DNA of 64,000 bases from Vitis vinifera. Lineage: Eukaryota; Streptophyta; Magnoliopsida; Vitales; Vitaceae. The stretch spans positions 5,161,001 through 5,225,000 of the forward strand of contig NC_081821.1 in NCBI RefSeq assembly GCF_030704535.1. The letters run 5' to 3'. Position 1 is the first letter of the stretch. Every line of letters begins with the position of its first letter. The notes below the pieces were generated by a model. The model did no database searches. It was not told the origin of the DNA and saw only the letters and a program-made list of their open reading frames with translations. The position numbers and the translations under genes were made by a program. Positions 45,119 to 56,422 of the stretch are shown one piece after another.

Positions 45119-45653
45119 GTTAAAATATTGTTACGTCAATCTTGTGGCACAGGAGTGATACATTATGCTTGCTGTAGATAATTACTAGTAAGTTTTCCTT
45201 ACATGCTGTGTAATGGATAGTTATTGGGCCTTATTATATCATCTAGAGTTCTGGTGTTTCCTTTCTACAATATGAAAAATATAATATCCTTTAATTTTCT
45301 GATTTGCAATGATGAATTTTAAGAAAAAAGAAAAAATGGCTTTGGAAGCATCCAACTTCAGATAGGTGGAAATTTAGAGAATGACAAAATAGAAATTCTA
45401 TAAAGCATCTGTCAGACTGGACAGTTATGAATAAAACTCAGACTAAGAAGTGAAACATCAAGTGTCTCTCTTGAAGGACAAGACTTATGTGCTCTTTATG
45501 AGCATTATCTCGAAAAAACGGGGCAAAAATCACAAAAAATAAGAACATAAACAATGATGGAACAATTTAAGAAACCAAAGAACGAATAAATCAAAAACCC
45601 ATCTGCTTTCTTTGTTCATCCTTTCCCAGCAGATAAATCAATCAATGAATCCA
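45119..45653. other. Convergent spacer MIS12/KIN-like
   Basis: A 535-bp interval holds the 3' ends of both genes. No other feature is seen. Confidence 0.6.
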
Positions 45654-46260
45654 TCAGCTTTGTTTGTTGATCCCAGTTGCATCTTTGACAGCGTCAACAG
45701 CACCTTGGGCCTTGGCCTTAATCTGCCCACCAGCCTACAAGAGTAGAATACATATATCACTAAGAGAGGCAAAATAAATAGACTAGACGGGCCATGGCAA
45801 CTATACAAACAAATGGCTTCATAAACATCCTTGTGTGTTGAATCCTTGTGTATGCAATTTGAATTGTTCTATTGGTCAACCATTTGTTGGTTGCTCCAAG
45901 GTTGATTGAAATTAGTAGAACAGATTGTTAGGTTCCCCTGAAAGAATTGGATTATGGAACTATCTAATTCTATAAGCGTCTCCAAATGAATTTGATATAT
46001 GTTCAGTAGTGTATTTTGAACCTCTTGGCATGATTCCTTTGCAGACTGGCAAGCATCCTTGGCCTTGTCCACCATCTCATCCTTCTTAGCCTGAAGTCAT
46101 CGAGTATAATAATCTTAGTTATATTTTGACATACAACATGATGTGTATGATAGACTACTTGAAAATGGCCACCATGAATGAATGGAAAAGAAGTTCTCAC
46201 CTTGGCTTGGCCCTTGGCCTCACCAGCTTGGAAGGAAACATCTTCGGATCGGTTGGCCAT
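45654..46260 (-). CDS. KIN1/KIN2-like LEA stress protein, 69 residues
   Basis: Three small exons, 46260-46201, 46090-46022 and 45734-45654, give 69 residues with each exon a whole number of codons. The protein is hydrophilic, rich in Lys, Ala, Gln and Gly, and has the family pattern: SFQAGEAKGQAK at the N-terminus, DKAKDACQSAKESCQE in the middle and GAVDAVKDATGINKQS at the end. It resembles Arabidopsis KIN1/COR6.6 and related cold-, drought- and ABA-induced or pollen-expressed small LEA proteins, thought to protect membranes or proteins during dehydration. Compared with KIN1, two Cys residues in the middle exon are unusual. There is no signal peptide, so the product should be cytosolic. Confidence 0.88.
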
Positions 46261-46347
46261 CTTGTTCTTTAAATGAAGAGGACTTGGAAAATGCTACTCA
46301 ACCTGAACTTCGGTTGTGATGCAAAACCAAGCAAATATGTGAAGGCA

Positions 46348-46353
46348 TTTATA
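46348..46353 (-). promoter_or_regulatory. TATA box of the KIN-like gene
   Basis: On the minus strand the sequence CCTATAAATG places TATAAA about 90 bp before the ATG at 46260, a normal distance for a short leader. Confidence 0.6.
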
Positions 46354-47744
46354 GGCTTTGGGCAGGAGGACGTTGGTTGACAAGTGTAATTGGACATTGT
46401 GCGTGATAGGAGGTTCAGGTGTTGGCCTGTGGCTTTGCAGAATTCGAGGGGTTGTTTGGTGGACTGGATCTATTCAAAGGCTGTTGAGGTTTTTGTGGAT
46501 GGCAAACGACTGAATCATAGCAAGGATTTGCATAACGGACCTGTTTGGCTGTCGGTATATGCTGAAATTCCATGCCTCTTTGTTTCCATATATGCCGTGC
46601 TGTGTTATTCTGATGATTGAAACTTCAATCAGTTTTAGAACTTTAAATTTAAAAGAATATTAGTCTTAACACACTATATTGGTCATTTAATTAATTATAA
46701 GATTTTTTTCACTTTTAAAATTTTATTTTATTTTTTATTACAAAACATTTTTACATTTTATAATTTTTGAAACATTAATCCGTCTATTTATTTATTCATT
46801 TTTTAAATTATAGAATGTTTATGTAAAAATTAAAATATTTTAATTTTTAATTTTTTATAAATCTAAAAATATATAAGACTAACAAATTTGCAAGAGATAA
46901 ATGGAATTGGACCATAATAACACATTAAATGCATAGACATGATCTCTTTATTAAATAAGTTATATGAATCATCTCGAACCTAAATCCATTAATTTTATAT
47001 CATATTTGACTGTAATTTTTGGGAAGGAATCTATGGGCATGTTTGGTTATTGTTTTTGAAAATTGTTCTGGAAAAAAAATTGCATTGGGGAACTAAATTC
47101 TAAAAAACAGTTTTTATTCTTAGAAATAAATAAAAAACATATTCGGTTAAATTAATAAAAAAGTTTTTTAGAATAAATAAAACAAAAAACATGTTGGAAT
47201 GTTTTTTTTTAATTAATAAAGTGTTTTTTTCTATTAATTTGATATTGTAAATATATAAATAATTTTCATATGCATAATTCATTTAAATTTTATTTAATAA
47301 AATGATTTCATTTTAAAAATTTTACACTAATAATTTTTTTAAATAAATGATGACTTTGTAACTATGTATAAGTATATTAATTTCAATAATTTAAGGAAGA
47401 AGAAAGGGTGTGGGATGAGGGTGTGGTGGTTGGGTGAAGCTTACCTTTGTGAAAATACAAAAAATATCTAAGAAAATACAAAAAGAAGGAAGAGAAAATA
47501 CGAAAAACAATCTATTCTTTAAACTGTGAAAACATTTTTTTATTGTTTTCAAAAAAGTGGTTTTTGAGAACATAGAAAACACAAAAAACAAAAACACACC
47601 CCCTTCCCCAAACAAGTTTTTTGTGTTTTTTGTTTTTAAAAACAGAAAACACGAAAGAAAAGCATTTAGAATCTTAAATAAGGCCAGCTTTTATTTAGTA
47701 GTAGTTGCTAGTATTTAACTGTTACTAGAATATCTGGGCCACCA
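46354..47744. other. Spacer between KIN-like gene and SSL array
   Basis: This AT-rich DNA has no gene. From about 47036 (tgggcatgtttggttattg) to about 47660 the sequence looks like a decayed DNA transposon with gtttgg-type ends, but no clean inverted repeat or target duplication could be defined. Confidence 0.45.
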
Positions 47745-49458
47745 TTAAACCTTGAAGTAACCAACAAAATCCGCAGAGGGTCCTGCCCCTATATATAATG
47801 CACCATGATATTCCTGAACTTCACTCAGCAGATTAGAGCCATATTGGGCAGCAAAGTTGAGTGACTCCAAAATGTTGCCATAGGGGTCGATCCTTTGTGC
47901 TGTGGGCACTGTTGTTGGAGTACTTTGGATGCTTACTGCCACCCAGAAACTTTCTAATGTGGTTCTAATGTTAGTTGGCCTTCCCTCGAGGCCAACTAAA
48001 ATTTCAGCTGTGGATGCCTTTGTACCTTCAAACCAAAACTTTTGGATCCTGTTAGCGTTAAACTGTGTCACCAAAATGAACGAACGGTCAGTGCTGAGCG
48101 CTGTCCCAACTGTTGGGACGTCATTTGTTTGTTTGGCCCTGGTGCCTAGGCTTGAGCCTGCGCGGTGCCCAGAGTGGCCTCCCCAGGATTCGAACTTAAG
48201 ACCTTATGGTCGTTGAGAAAGCCCTCCTGGGGACGTCACCCCAAGGGCCAAATAAACAAATGGCCCCATAAGACTCTGTGTTGTCCGGCGCCGCGCAGGC
48301 TCAAGCCTAGGTACCCGGACACCAGAGCACAAAAGGCCGACGTTTTTATTGGGACGTCATTTGTTTGTTTGGCCCTGGTGCCTAGGCTTGAGCCTGCGCG
48401 GCGCCCAGAGTGGCCTCCCCAGGAGGGCTTCCTTAACGACCTTAAGGTCTTGAGTTCGAATCCTGGGGAGGCCACTCTAGGCGCCACACAGGCTCAAGCC
48501 TAGGCACCAGGGCCAAACAAACAAATGACGTCCCAACACTAACTGCCCCAGATAGGTTTCTCAGCAACACGTTAACCTGGCTGGTCCGTGGGTCATATTT
48601 TAATAACCTTCCAGTTGTGTCGCTCAGAACTGTGGCATTGCCAGATACAAGTGCCTGCCTTATATCCCTGCAAGAAGAATTGCAAAATGTTTTTGTTTCT
48701 TGTTTTCTTCATGCATGATGAATGAACTGAAGAAAACCTATCAGCAAAGTACCTTAGCTCGTATTCAGTACTGAAGTCCGTAATGTAAACTGTACCGGTT
48801 ACTGGGTCAACGTCCAAACCACTAAGGAAGCGAAAGGGCACTCCTTCTGCACTGGTAGCAGCTTGGGTTGCAGGTCCTCCATTGGATCCCACCGCCAATA
48901 AGCCAAAATAAGCGTCAGCGATGTACAGTTGGTTAGATGAATGGTCATAACCCAAGCCTAATGGCCTTCCGCAGATGGGTCCCAAATTTATGTCCCTTGT
49001 GCCATCACATACTTCCTTGGACCTGAATCAGAGCCAAGAGGCAGAAAATTAATGAGATTGTGTTTATCATTAAAGAACATATTTATGCAAGCATCGATTA
49101 ACTGCCTTTACCTACAGCCATTTCTGGCTCATTTGTGGTTAGTAAATGATTATGTTACAGTAATATAATTTGATTTACAGAACTGTACATGGGCCTTGAA
49201 GAGATTGGAGTCCTGATATTGTTATGTCAAAAATTACCTGTTTGGTGCCGTGAAGGCAAATTCTGTGAAGCCAACTTTAGGCCCTCCATATTTGAAAATC
49301 CTACCATCTGTGACACCAGTGTAGGGCCCTCCGCCGAGCTGGTCAAAGGCAAAGGAGTAAGGACTTGTCACATTCTTTGGCAATGGGAGCTTGATAAAGA
49401 TCCGATTGGAAAGAATAGTTGAAGGGAATGAGAAGAGAAATAAGAAAAGGAAGAGCAT
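47745..49458 (-). pseudogene. Strictosidine synthase-like gene, copy A, interrupted by a hairpin element
   Basis: Exons are 49458-49238, 49022-48753 and 48667-47745 on the minus strand. Without the inserted element at 48111-48540 and its 3-bp duplication, the frame would be 326 residues. The protein is a six-bladed beta-propeller of the strictosidine synthase family: N-terminal hydrophobic signal (LFLFLFLFSFPSTIL), SFAFDQLGGGPYTGVTDGRI, CDGT...CGRPLGLGY with the two Cys of the family disulfide, IADAYFGLL and LSGLDVDPVTG. The C-terminal end has SEVQEYHGALYIG. The insertion falls in the LSGAVGTAL motif and brings an in-frame stop if it stays in the mRNA. No other break is seen, so the damage is young, and splicing out of the insert is conceivable. 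As in the other copies, a Ser stands where true strictosidine synthase has its catalytic Glu. Confidence 0.88.
48111..48540. mobile_element. Compound GC-rich hairpin element inserted in SSL copy A exon 3
   Basis: The 430-bp insert begins tgttgggacgtcatttg and ends with the mirror caaatgacgtcccaaca plus ct. The inverted ends stay alike for about 130 bp (through cctaggcttgagcctg and gtggcctccccagga). It is flanked by aac at 48108-48110 and 48541-48543, and the 3-bp duplication fits the conserved host codons exactly. Inside, the unit occurs twice: 48350-48538 is itself a complete hairpin with the same ends, and the left half forms another, so it is a dimer or nested pair. Each unit carries gttcgaatcc or its complement, which resembles a pol III B box. 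The element is far more GC-rich than its surroundings and encodes nothing. Superfamily is not clear. Confidence 0.8.
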
Positions 49459-52400
49459 GGCAACGGCTGAGTGAGCGAAGATAATACCTATATCTTTAGT
49501 GAAGACCCACAGAATTCCACACTGCTGTTAATTTGTAGGCCTGGTCTGAGTGTCGACAAGAAATAAATTTTGGACTGCAATGCCATGTAAGTCAATGCAG
49601 TTTCACGACCTTGCCCAGAGAAAAAAAAAATGGTTTTAAGTAGAGGCAAAAATGCAACATCATAAATCCCTGTTGCAGATTTTCATTCAGAAGCGCAGGT
49701 ACACTTCCCTAATAAATAGTACAGCTGAAGAAGGAAAATTACGATGACTTCTGGTGCATCTTATCCATATATTGATGAGGAGCTACAACTTGGAAGATTC
49801 AGGCCCAACATGGATTAGCATATGCATGTTAATTATATTCTCAATCCCGCTCTGTATGGTGTATGCTGCTTCTCATTGAACTCTGGATTCACTTTCCTAG
49901 TAGATGATGCAGAAAAGATAAAAAAAAAAACTTGCAGTTGATGTACATTATGTAATCAGTGTTGTTTGCAAGACAATGATGCTGACTATATATAATTCAA
50001 GGGAGAGTCTTGACCTCACTGGGATAGTCCCTTGGCTGCCCCTGCCAAGACCATCGATATCAGTTCTTGCTAATCTGCCTCTAGGCCACAACATGGACTT
50101 GGATCCTTGATAGAAAATATACTTGAAATTAAGCTCAACTCCATGATAAGGAGCCATGTATAAGATTGTACACAAGCCTATATGAAATGGGATTTTTTTT
50201 TTTCTCTTTTTGGGTCTGGTTAGATTTTCCCTTTTTCCAGCCCCAAAGGACAAACTTAGTTTCAGATGACGCCATGTCCAACCAGCAACACACTTGTATT
50301 TTTATTGGAATCTGATTGCTATAAAATGGCCTCTATTCTGTGAAAGAATTGTGAGTGATGCTGGTGACCTTACTCCATAACTCCCTGTACTGCTGCTTTA
50401 CATTGAACTCCACTGATACACTTCCCTCATAAATGGTGCTCATAAAAAATAAGAGATCTTGAAGCAACATTTGGTGCCCAGACACTAGTGTATTTTAGAG
50501 TTTTGACCCAATAGAACATTAAAATAAAAAAAAAACTAAAAAACTAAACTTGTCTCCAAAATAATACCTAATTTAGTGTGTCTGTGCCAAGTAGGTCTTC
50601 ATATCATAAAACCGTAGTTGGTGATTATAGTTTTGTTTTTCTAATTAAAATCATAATCGGTGTTATTATGATTTTAAACTTAAAGTTAAAATTGTAATTG
50701 GTGACTATGATTTTAAATTCTTTTAAAAATGATAAAACCCGTAGTCATTAACTCCGACTTTAACTTTAATTTATATATAAATATAATTATGTTGTTTCAT
50801 TTGAAACATTTAACTTTAATTTTTTAAAATAGAAATATTATATTATTTTGATTTTATATTATATTTTAATTAAAAATATGTGAATGGTTAATAAATTTAT
50901 TTCATTATTTAAAAAATAATAATATATGAAATTAAGTAATTGATATTTTTAATTTGATATAAAAAATATTTTTATTTAATTTTATTAAAACAATTGACAC
51001 TTTATTTAATATAAATATAATTATTTAATTATATTTAAATATAAATAAATTATATTTATTTGAAACAAATAAATTATGAAAACCTATTTAGAAAAAAAAC
51101 AAATAATATAAATTATTATATTAATTAATAAATTTTTATATACTATATGTAAGTTGTATTTAATATCACCTCGTTCAATTTAAGTTTAAAATTTATTATA
51201 TTTTTATTTAAATATATAATAATTTTTTAATAATAAAAAAGTCGTGGTTGGTGACTATGGTTTCGATCATTTTAGAAAAATAAAACCGTATCAACTACGA
51301 TTTTATGACATGACATTAAATTAAACATTATTTTGAAAACAAGTTTACTTTATAAATTTTTTTTTTAAATGTCCTATTTTGGGTCAAAATTAAGAGGGTG
51401 TTTGTTTTTTTAACTTTTTACTGAAAGCAATTTGTTTTCAGAATTTAAGTTATTTATTTTTTTATTTTTTAACGATTTATTATAAACTTTTCACTAAATA
51501 GAAAAAGTCAAAATATTTAACTTTTTCTAAATAGAAAAAATAACATATTGATTTTTTTTTACTTTTTAATACCTAATAGAAATAAAATACAATAAAAACA
51601 AATAACTTAATATTTAACACTATTAAGTATTAAAGTACTATTTACAATTAAGTACAAAAACAAACACCACAATATTATCTTATTTATACATCATAATGAG
51701 CTTAAAAATGGGGAGTTTCTGACTGAACAAGGATCGGTATTTGATGCTGTTTTCTCATTGATATGATCTCCTGATCCACTCTTAATAAATGAGGCAGTCT
51801 CCAGAAGGGATCATTGAAGGTTAGTTTTTTTAGGAGTTCCACGAGGCAATAAAGCTGCCATGGAATTGTTTCAAAGAAGAGTGTTGACCTCACTGAGTCA
51901 TCTGCTTGTGTCACTTTAACTGCACTTAATAATGCCATTGGTTCCTGATAATAGGTCTCACAATTGGCAGATTGTGCGGCCCCCTGACGTTGGATGATGG
52001 GTGTCTCATGGATGGCGGAGTCGGTCACTTGGACTTGGCGATCAGATAAGAAGCCACAATTAATTCCTGAAAGGTTCAACTCCAAAATATGGAGTTATAC
52101 TACCTCTAACATAGTAGGTAGTGTTTAACAAATGTTCTTAGGCCCTATCTGATTGCTTTGGCTTTATATTACAGTTGATCTGAAGTTCTATTTTAGCTTT
52201 GTTGTTCTTTTTTTATCTTCTGCTTCTTCTTCTTCATTTTTTTTCTTTCCCCCATGTTTTCATGTTTTCGGTTTGTTAATCTGAGTTTCATGTTTCCAAT
52301 TTTAGTCTAAAACTTTTCATCTTCCATATTTTATTAATTTGATATAAGAATCTGAATTGATTGGAAAACTGTTAGAATTTAGCTGCATTACTGTTGCTCA

Positions 52401-52854
52401 CAGAACTTTGCACTCTTCCACCTGATAGAGATCTCTTTCTCTTAATAGTTCTTTTCTTGCTTCTCAATGGTTAGAGAATGGATTGAATTATTATAAGATC
52501 TCTGCTCCGAAACGTTCCCTTGAAGTAGATAACAAGTTTTAAATCTTAATGCAGGCAAGATTGTTGGTAGATCAGGTTGAATCAATCTTTTTCACATCAC
52601 TTGTAAGGGGTATCTAACCCTTCAGCTGCTGGTGGGTGGATGGTGAAGGTAATTTAGCCTGCAAGTTGCCTAAGTTAGAACTTAATTTAGGGAGTGGTTT
52701 TAGACATAGAATCTAAATCCATGTGAATTTGACAAAAACCTCAACCTAAAAATGGAAAAGGAAAAGGAAATTATGAAAGACGCGCATTTAGAACTCAACT
52801 TTTATTTAGTATTAGTTGCTCCCATTTTAACTGCCATTGCTTAGGAGTACTTTT
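49459..52854. other. Intergenic between SSL copies A and B
   Basis: About 3.4 kb without a supported gene. The centre (50501-51389) is a long-TIR DNA element described separately. A minus-strand frame at 51702-52085 shows no family features and is not called. Confidence 0.5.
50501..51389. mobile_element. Non-coding DNA element with long inverted ends
   Basis: The left end ttttgacccaatagaaca and the mirror of the right end (ttttgacccaaaataggaca) begin inverted repeats that remain recognisable for over 100 bp, including aaacttgt...caaaataat and cataaaa(c/t)cgtagttg. The 889-bp element is AT-rich inside and encodes nothing. Flanks show a possible short duplication (ttagag against ttaagag), too imperfect to assign a superfamily; Mutator-like is a guess. 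Confidence 0.65.
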
Positions 52855-54221
52855 CTAAGCCATGTGGACACCAACAAAATTTGCGGAGTTTGCTCCAATA
52901 TATAATGCCCCAAGATGCTGTTGCACCTCAGTGATCAAAGTAGATCCACCATATTGATCATCAAAACTCACTGTTTCCAATATGGTTCCGTAGTAACTGA
53001 TCCTTTGTCCTGTGAGAATTGTGGTTGGTGGAGATTGATTATTTGGGACATTCACTGCCACCCAAAAATTTCCTGATGCAGTCCTCTTAATGTTAACTGG
53101 CCTTCCCCGGAAACTTACGAAAGTTTCTGCTGTAGATGCTTTAGGACCTCTAAGCCAAAACTTCAGAATTCTGTTAGCATTGAACTCTGAGACGAGAACA
53201 AACATTCCATCATTGCTGACTGCAGTCCCCGCCGCTCCAGAGAGGCCTCTCAACAACACGGTAACATTCTTTGTCTCTGGGTCATATCTTAATAGCCTTC
53301 CAGTTGCATCGCTGGAAAATTGAGTTGTGTTGCCACTTGCGAGTGCCCGTGAAATGTTTCTGCATTATGTACGATGCTACTTTTAGTGTATTTATCCACT
53401 AATTTCATGTATGATCAATGAAATGAGAGAAACAAATTGGCAAATAACCTTAGCTGGATTGTAGTACTGAAGTCTGTAAAATAGACCAGCCCGGACAATG
53501 GGTCAACGTCTAAACCATTAAGGAAGCAGAAGGGCACCCCTTCTGCACTTGTTGCAAGTTTGGTTGCAAGCCTTCCATTAGTACCCGCCACAAAGAGCCC
53601 GGAATACGCATCGGCAATGTACATCTGGTTCCTTAGATTGTTGAAACTCAAACCTAATGGTCTTCCACACGTGGGTCCTGAATCTGGGTCTGTAGTGCCA
53701 TCACACACTGCCTTGGACCTGAATCAGAGTCATCAAGAGACCGGAATTAATAAGTTAGAGCTTGGTGTACAAACACATATTTTTGCAAAAATCCATGGCT
53801 AATGCTGTGTTTATCCTTTCTTTTTTTATTCATTTGCAGGAAGCAAGGTTTTTCTCTATTGGGTGTGGGTTGGTTTCTGACCAGAAGACGAGAACCCACT
53901 GCATTTACACAAATATGATATTGTTGATGGAGGCCTGAATGAGGGCTCTCTCCATCTAAAAGGTTACCTGGTCGGTGTACAGAAGGCAAAATCTGTGAAA
54001 CCAACGTCAGTTCCTCCATATCTGATAATTCTACCATCATTGACACCAGCATAGGGTCCTCCAACAGTCAGGTCAAAGGCAAGGGACACGGGACCTGTAA
54101 CATTTGGCGGCAATTGGAGTTGGGTAAAGGACGAAAGAGAACAAACCTTGGCGGGAAAACATAAGAAAAGGATGAAAATGGAGAGGAAGACCTCAGTAGA
54201 TGGGCTGAAGATGATGGCCAT
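52855..54221 (-). CDS. Strictosidine synthase-like protein, copy B (whole)
   Basis: Exons are 54221-53968, 53718-53449 and 53359-52855 on the minus strand, giving 342 residues; introns are GT-AG and phases match the other copies. The first 30 residues are a signal peptide (FLSIFILFLCFPAKVCS), so the product should enter the secretory pathway and end in the vacuole or apoplast. The beta-propeller begins with VSLAFDLTVGGPYAGVNDGRI. Cys90 and Cys102 (CDGTTDPDSGPTCGRPLG) match the family disulfide. Other landmarks are IADAYSGLFV, LNGLDVDPLSG, GRLLRYDPETKNVTVLLRGLSG and FNANRILKFWLRGPKAS. The position of the catalytic Glu of alkaloid-forming strictosidine synthase is Thr here (ITEVQQHLGALYIG), so a Pictet-Spengler reaction is unlikely; plant SSL proteins of this kind have uncertain, possibly hydrolase or stress-related roles. 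Confidence 0.94.
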
Positions 54222-54272
54222 ATCTGTAGTGAGGAGCCACGGTACTCATAGAAGAGCCACAACAGCATTTGG

Positions 54273-54278
54273 TTTATA
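54273..54278 (-). promoter_or_regulatory. TATA box of SSL copy B
   Basis: The minus strand reads GCTATAAACC, 52 bp before the ATG. SSL copies C and E have a TATA box at a comparable distance. Confidence 0.55.
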
Positions 54279-54868
54279 GCCTGAGTCTGGACGAGAAAGA
54301 AAAGTTTGGGCTGTTGTGCCAAGTAAGTCAATGCGGTTTTACAACCATACAAGAATATTTTAGATAAGTAGTGGCAAAAGTTAGCAGTAGGCCACTCTTT
54401 CAAAACTTTTAAAAAAAAAAGGACTTTCCCCTTTCAGTTTTCTTTGGTTTTCTGGGTTTAATCATTTCCAGATAATAAGCTTAAATTGATGCTGTGTGGA
54501 TGAAGTAGCTTCTATATGTATGATATATCTGCATAAGCACATGGTAGGTACTGTAGCTTTTCTTCTGTTGCAGCTTTTCATTCACCTTTGCTGATAGACA
54601 TTCCTGAAATGGTGCAGCTATATTGTGGGTCCATTGGTTGTTTTATGTGATTTTATTCTTTCTATTGATTTCAACTTTAGAGAAAATCATTTTCATTACT
54701 CTTCAAAAAATTTTAAAAGCATGAAATTCATGGTTTCATTTTTTTTTTTAAATTTTATTTTTTCATTTTCTAAACTCAGTTTTTGAAAAAATAAAAATGA
54801 AAAAACACAGTACAAGTTAACTTTTATTTATGGTTATTAATTACTAAACTTCGGTTTCAGGATCCGAG
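54279..54868. other. Spacer between SSL copies B and C
   Basis: The distal promoter of copy B and the 3' flank of copy C lie here. T- and A-runs are present near 54740-54800, and no gene is seen. Confidence 0.55.
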
Positions 54869-56373
54869 CTAAGTCCTGTAAATGCTGGCATAAGCTGCAA
54901 CCAGAGATGCTACATATAATTCCCCATTACGCTCTTGAACTTCACTGATCGCACTGATTTGATATGCCCCAACGAGAGGAGCTACTTCTAAAACCCTGCC
55001 ATCATTGCTGAGTCTTAGCCCTAGAGGCATCACAAGTGATTCTGGAGGTGCCGGTGGTCCTAATGCATTGTTTATTGCCACCCAGAACTCTCCCCTTTCG
55101 TTCCTCTTAATGTTACTTGGTTTTCCCAGGAGTTCCATGAAAACTTCTGAAGTATTAGCTTTCGGACCTCCAAGCCAAAACCTACGGATTCTGTTTGCAG
55201 TTAACTCAGCAACAAGCACAAACATACCATCTCTGCTTACTGCCACCCCAACTGCCACAGAAAGGCCCCCGAGCAATACTCTCACCTCCCTGCTCTGCGG
55301 ATCATACCTAAATAGGCTTCCTGTACTGTCATTGCTTGCAATTAGTTCCTGCATATCCCTGCAATTAATATATGTGACAATTTTAAGAGGGGTGATGGTA
55401 ACCAAAAAAAAAAAAGAGGACCTTTTTTGTTTCTTCTGTTCATTTTCTTGAGGATACCTTAACTGGAATCGAGTGCTAGCTTCTGTAAAATAGACCATTC
55501 CATTTCCTTGGTCCACGTCCAGACCTGCTAGAAACCGAAAGGGGATGCCTTCTGCAGCAGCAGCAAGTTGGGTAGCAATCCCTCCACTGGAACCCACCAC
55601 CATGAGTCCCAAATAAGCATCAACCATGTAGAGATCGCCTGTGTGATAGTTGAAACCCAAGCCTAATGGCCTCCCACAGGTGGCTTCCAATGCTGGATCA
55701 ATTGAGCCATCACACATTTCCTCGGTCCTGAATTATAAGTAAAATAATATTATTTTCGATCAGGATGAGAAATAATTTCAAGCATGCATGCATGCATGTC
55801 TGTGGTATAGATTTGTAGTGATGAACAAACAAGCAAACTTGATTTAACTTGTTCTCGCAGTAATCTCTTGGGAAGTATCTGCTATTGTCCATGAAAATTA
55901 TCATTCTTAATAGTCTAGTGTAGAGTATCACTGCTTGTCTTGCGGTATTATGGTTCATGTGGAATATAGTTCATCTTATAATATACGCATGAACTAAATT
56001 TTTGATATTTTGAAGAAACAATAAGAATTTGACTTCTGTCCTCAACAGGAAAACATGCACATGAGCGCATATGGTGAAGTTGAAGACAGCATGCGGAACT
56101 GGCTCTCTCCCTGATAAAAGGGTACCTATTTGGTGAAGTGACGGCAAAATCTGTGAAACCAACAGCAGGCCCCTGATATTTGAGGACTCTACCATCGGAA
56201 ACACCGGTGTAGGGCCCTTCACCTTTCAAGTCGAATGCGAGGGACTCTGGACCCGTAATGGATGATGGCAATTGGAGTTTGTTGAACAAGGTAAAAGGAA
56301 GGACCCCTGAAGGCAAACATAAGAGAAAAATGAAAATGGAAAGCATGGCTGATGTTATGAGAATGTAGAGCAT
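54869..56373 (-). CDS. Strictosidine synthase-like protein, copy C (whole)
   Basis: Exons are 56373-56126, 55727-55458 and 55358-54869 on the minus strand, giving 335 residues. A hydrophobic signal (AMLSIFIFLLCLPSGVL) precedes LPSSITGPESLAFDLKGEGPYTGVSDGR. The Cys pair (CDGSIDPALEATCGRPLG), VDAYLGLMVVG, FLAGLDVDQGNGMVYFTEAST and GSLFRYDPQSREVRVLLGGLS follow in the usual propeller order. The end has ISEVQERNGELYVASL, with Ser instead of the catalytic Glu. Copy C has an extra loop (NNALGPPAPPESLVMPLGLRL) compared with A and B. It differs clearly from its neighbours, so the array is not the product of a very recent amplification. Confidence 0.94.
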
Positions 56374-56416
56374 TGGTATATCTTAAATGAAGAATTAAAG
56401 GAATGCATACGAGAGT

Positions 56417-56422
56417 TTTATA
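56417..56422 (-). promoter_or_regulatory. TATA box of SSL copy C
   Basis: The minus strand reads CCTATAAAAC, 44 bp before the ATG, which implies a very short leader. Confidence 0.55.

Noticed and set aside
48440-48480. tRNA gene in the hairpin element
   Set aside because: Only a B-box-like word is present; no T stem, D arm or anticodon arm forms a cloverleaf.
48100-48510. Plus- and minus-strand open frames of 80-112 codons across the hairpin element
   Set aside because: They exist because the inverted, GC-rich repeat lacks stops in several frames; the predicted peptides are palindromic repeats of one another.
51702-52085. Minus-strand frame of 127 codons between SSL copies A and B
   Set aside because: No recognisable domain, no partner exons and no relation to the SSL genes.
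53090-53802. Plus-strand frames opposite SSL exons
   Set aside because: Shadows of the minus-strand SSL coding frames; the same pattern recurs opposite copies C, D and E.
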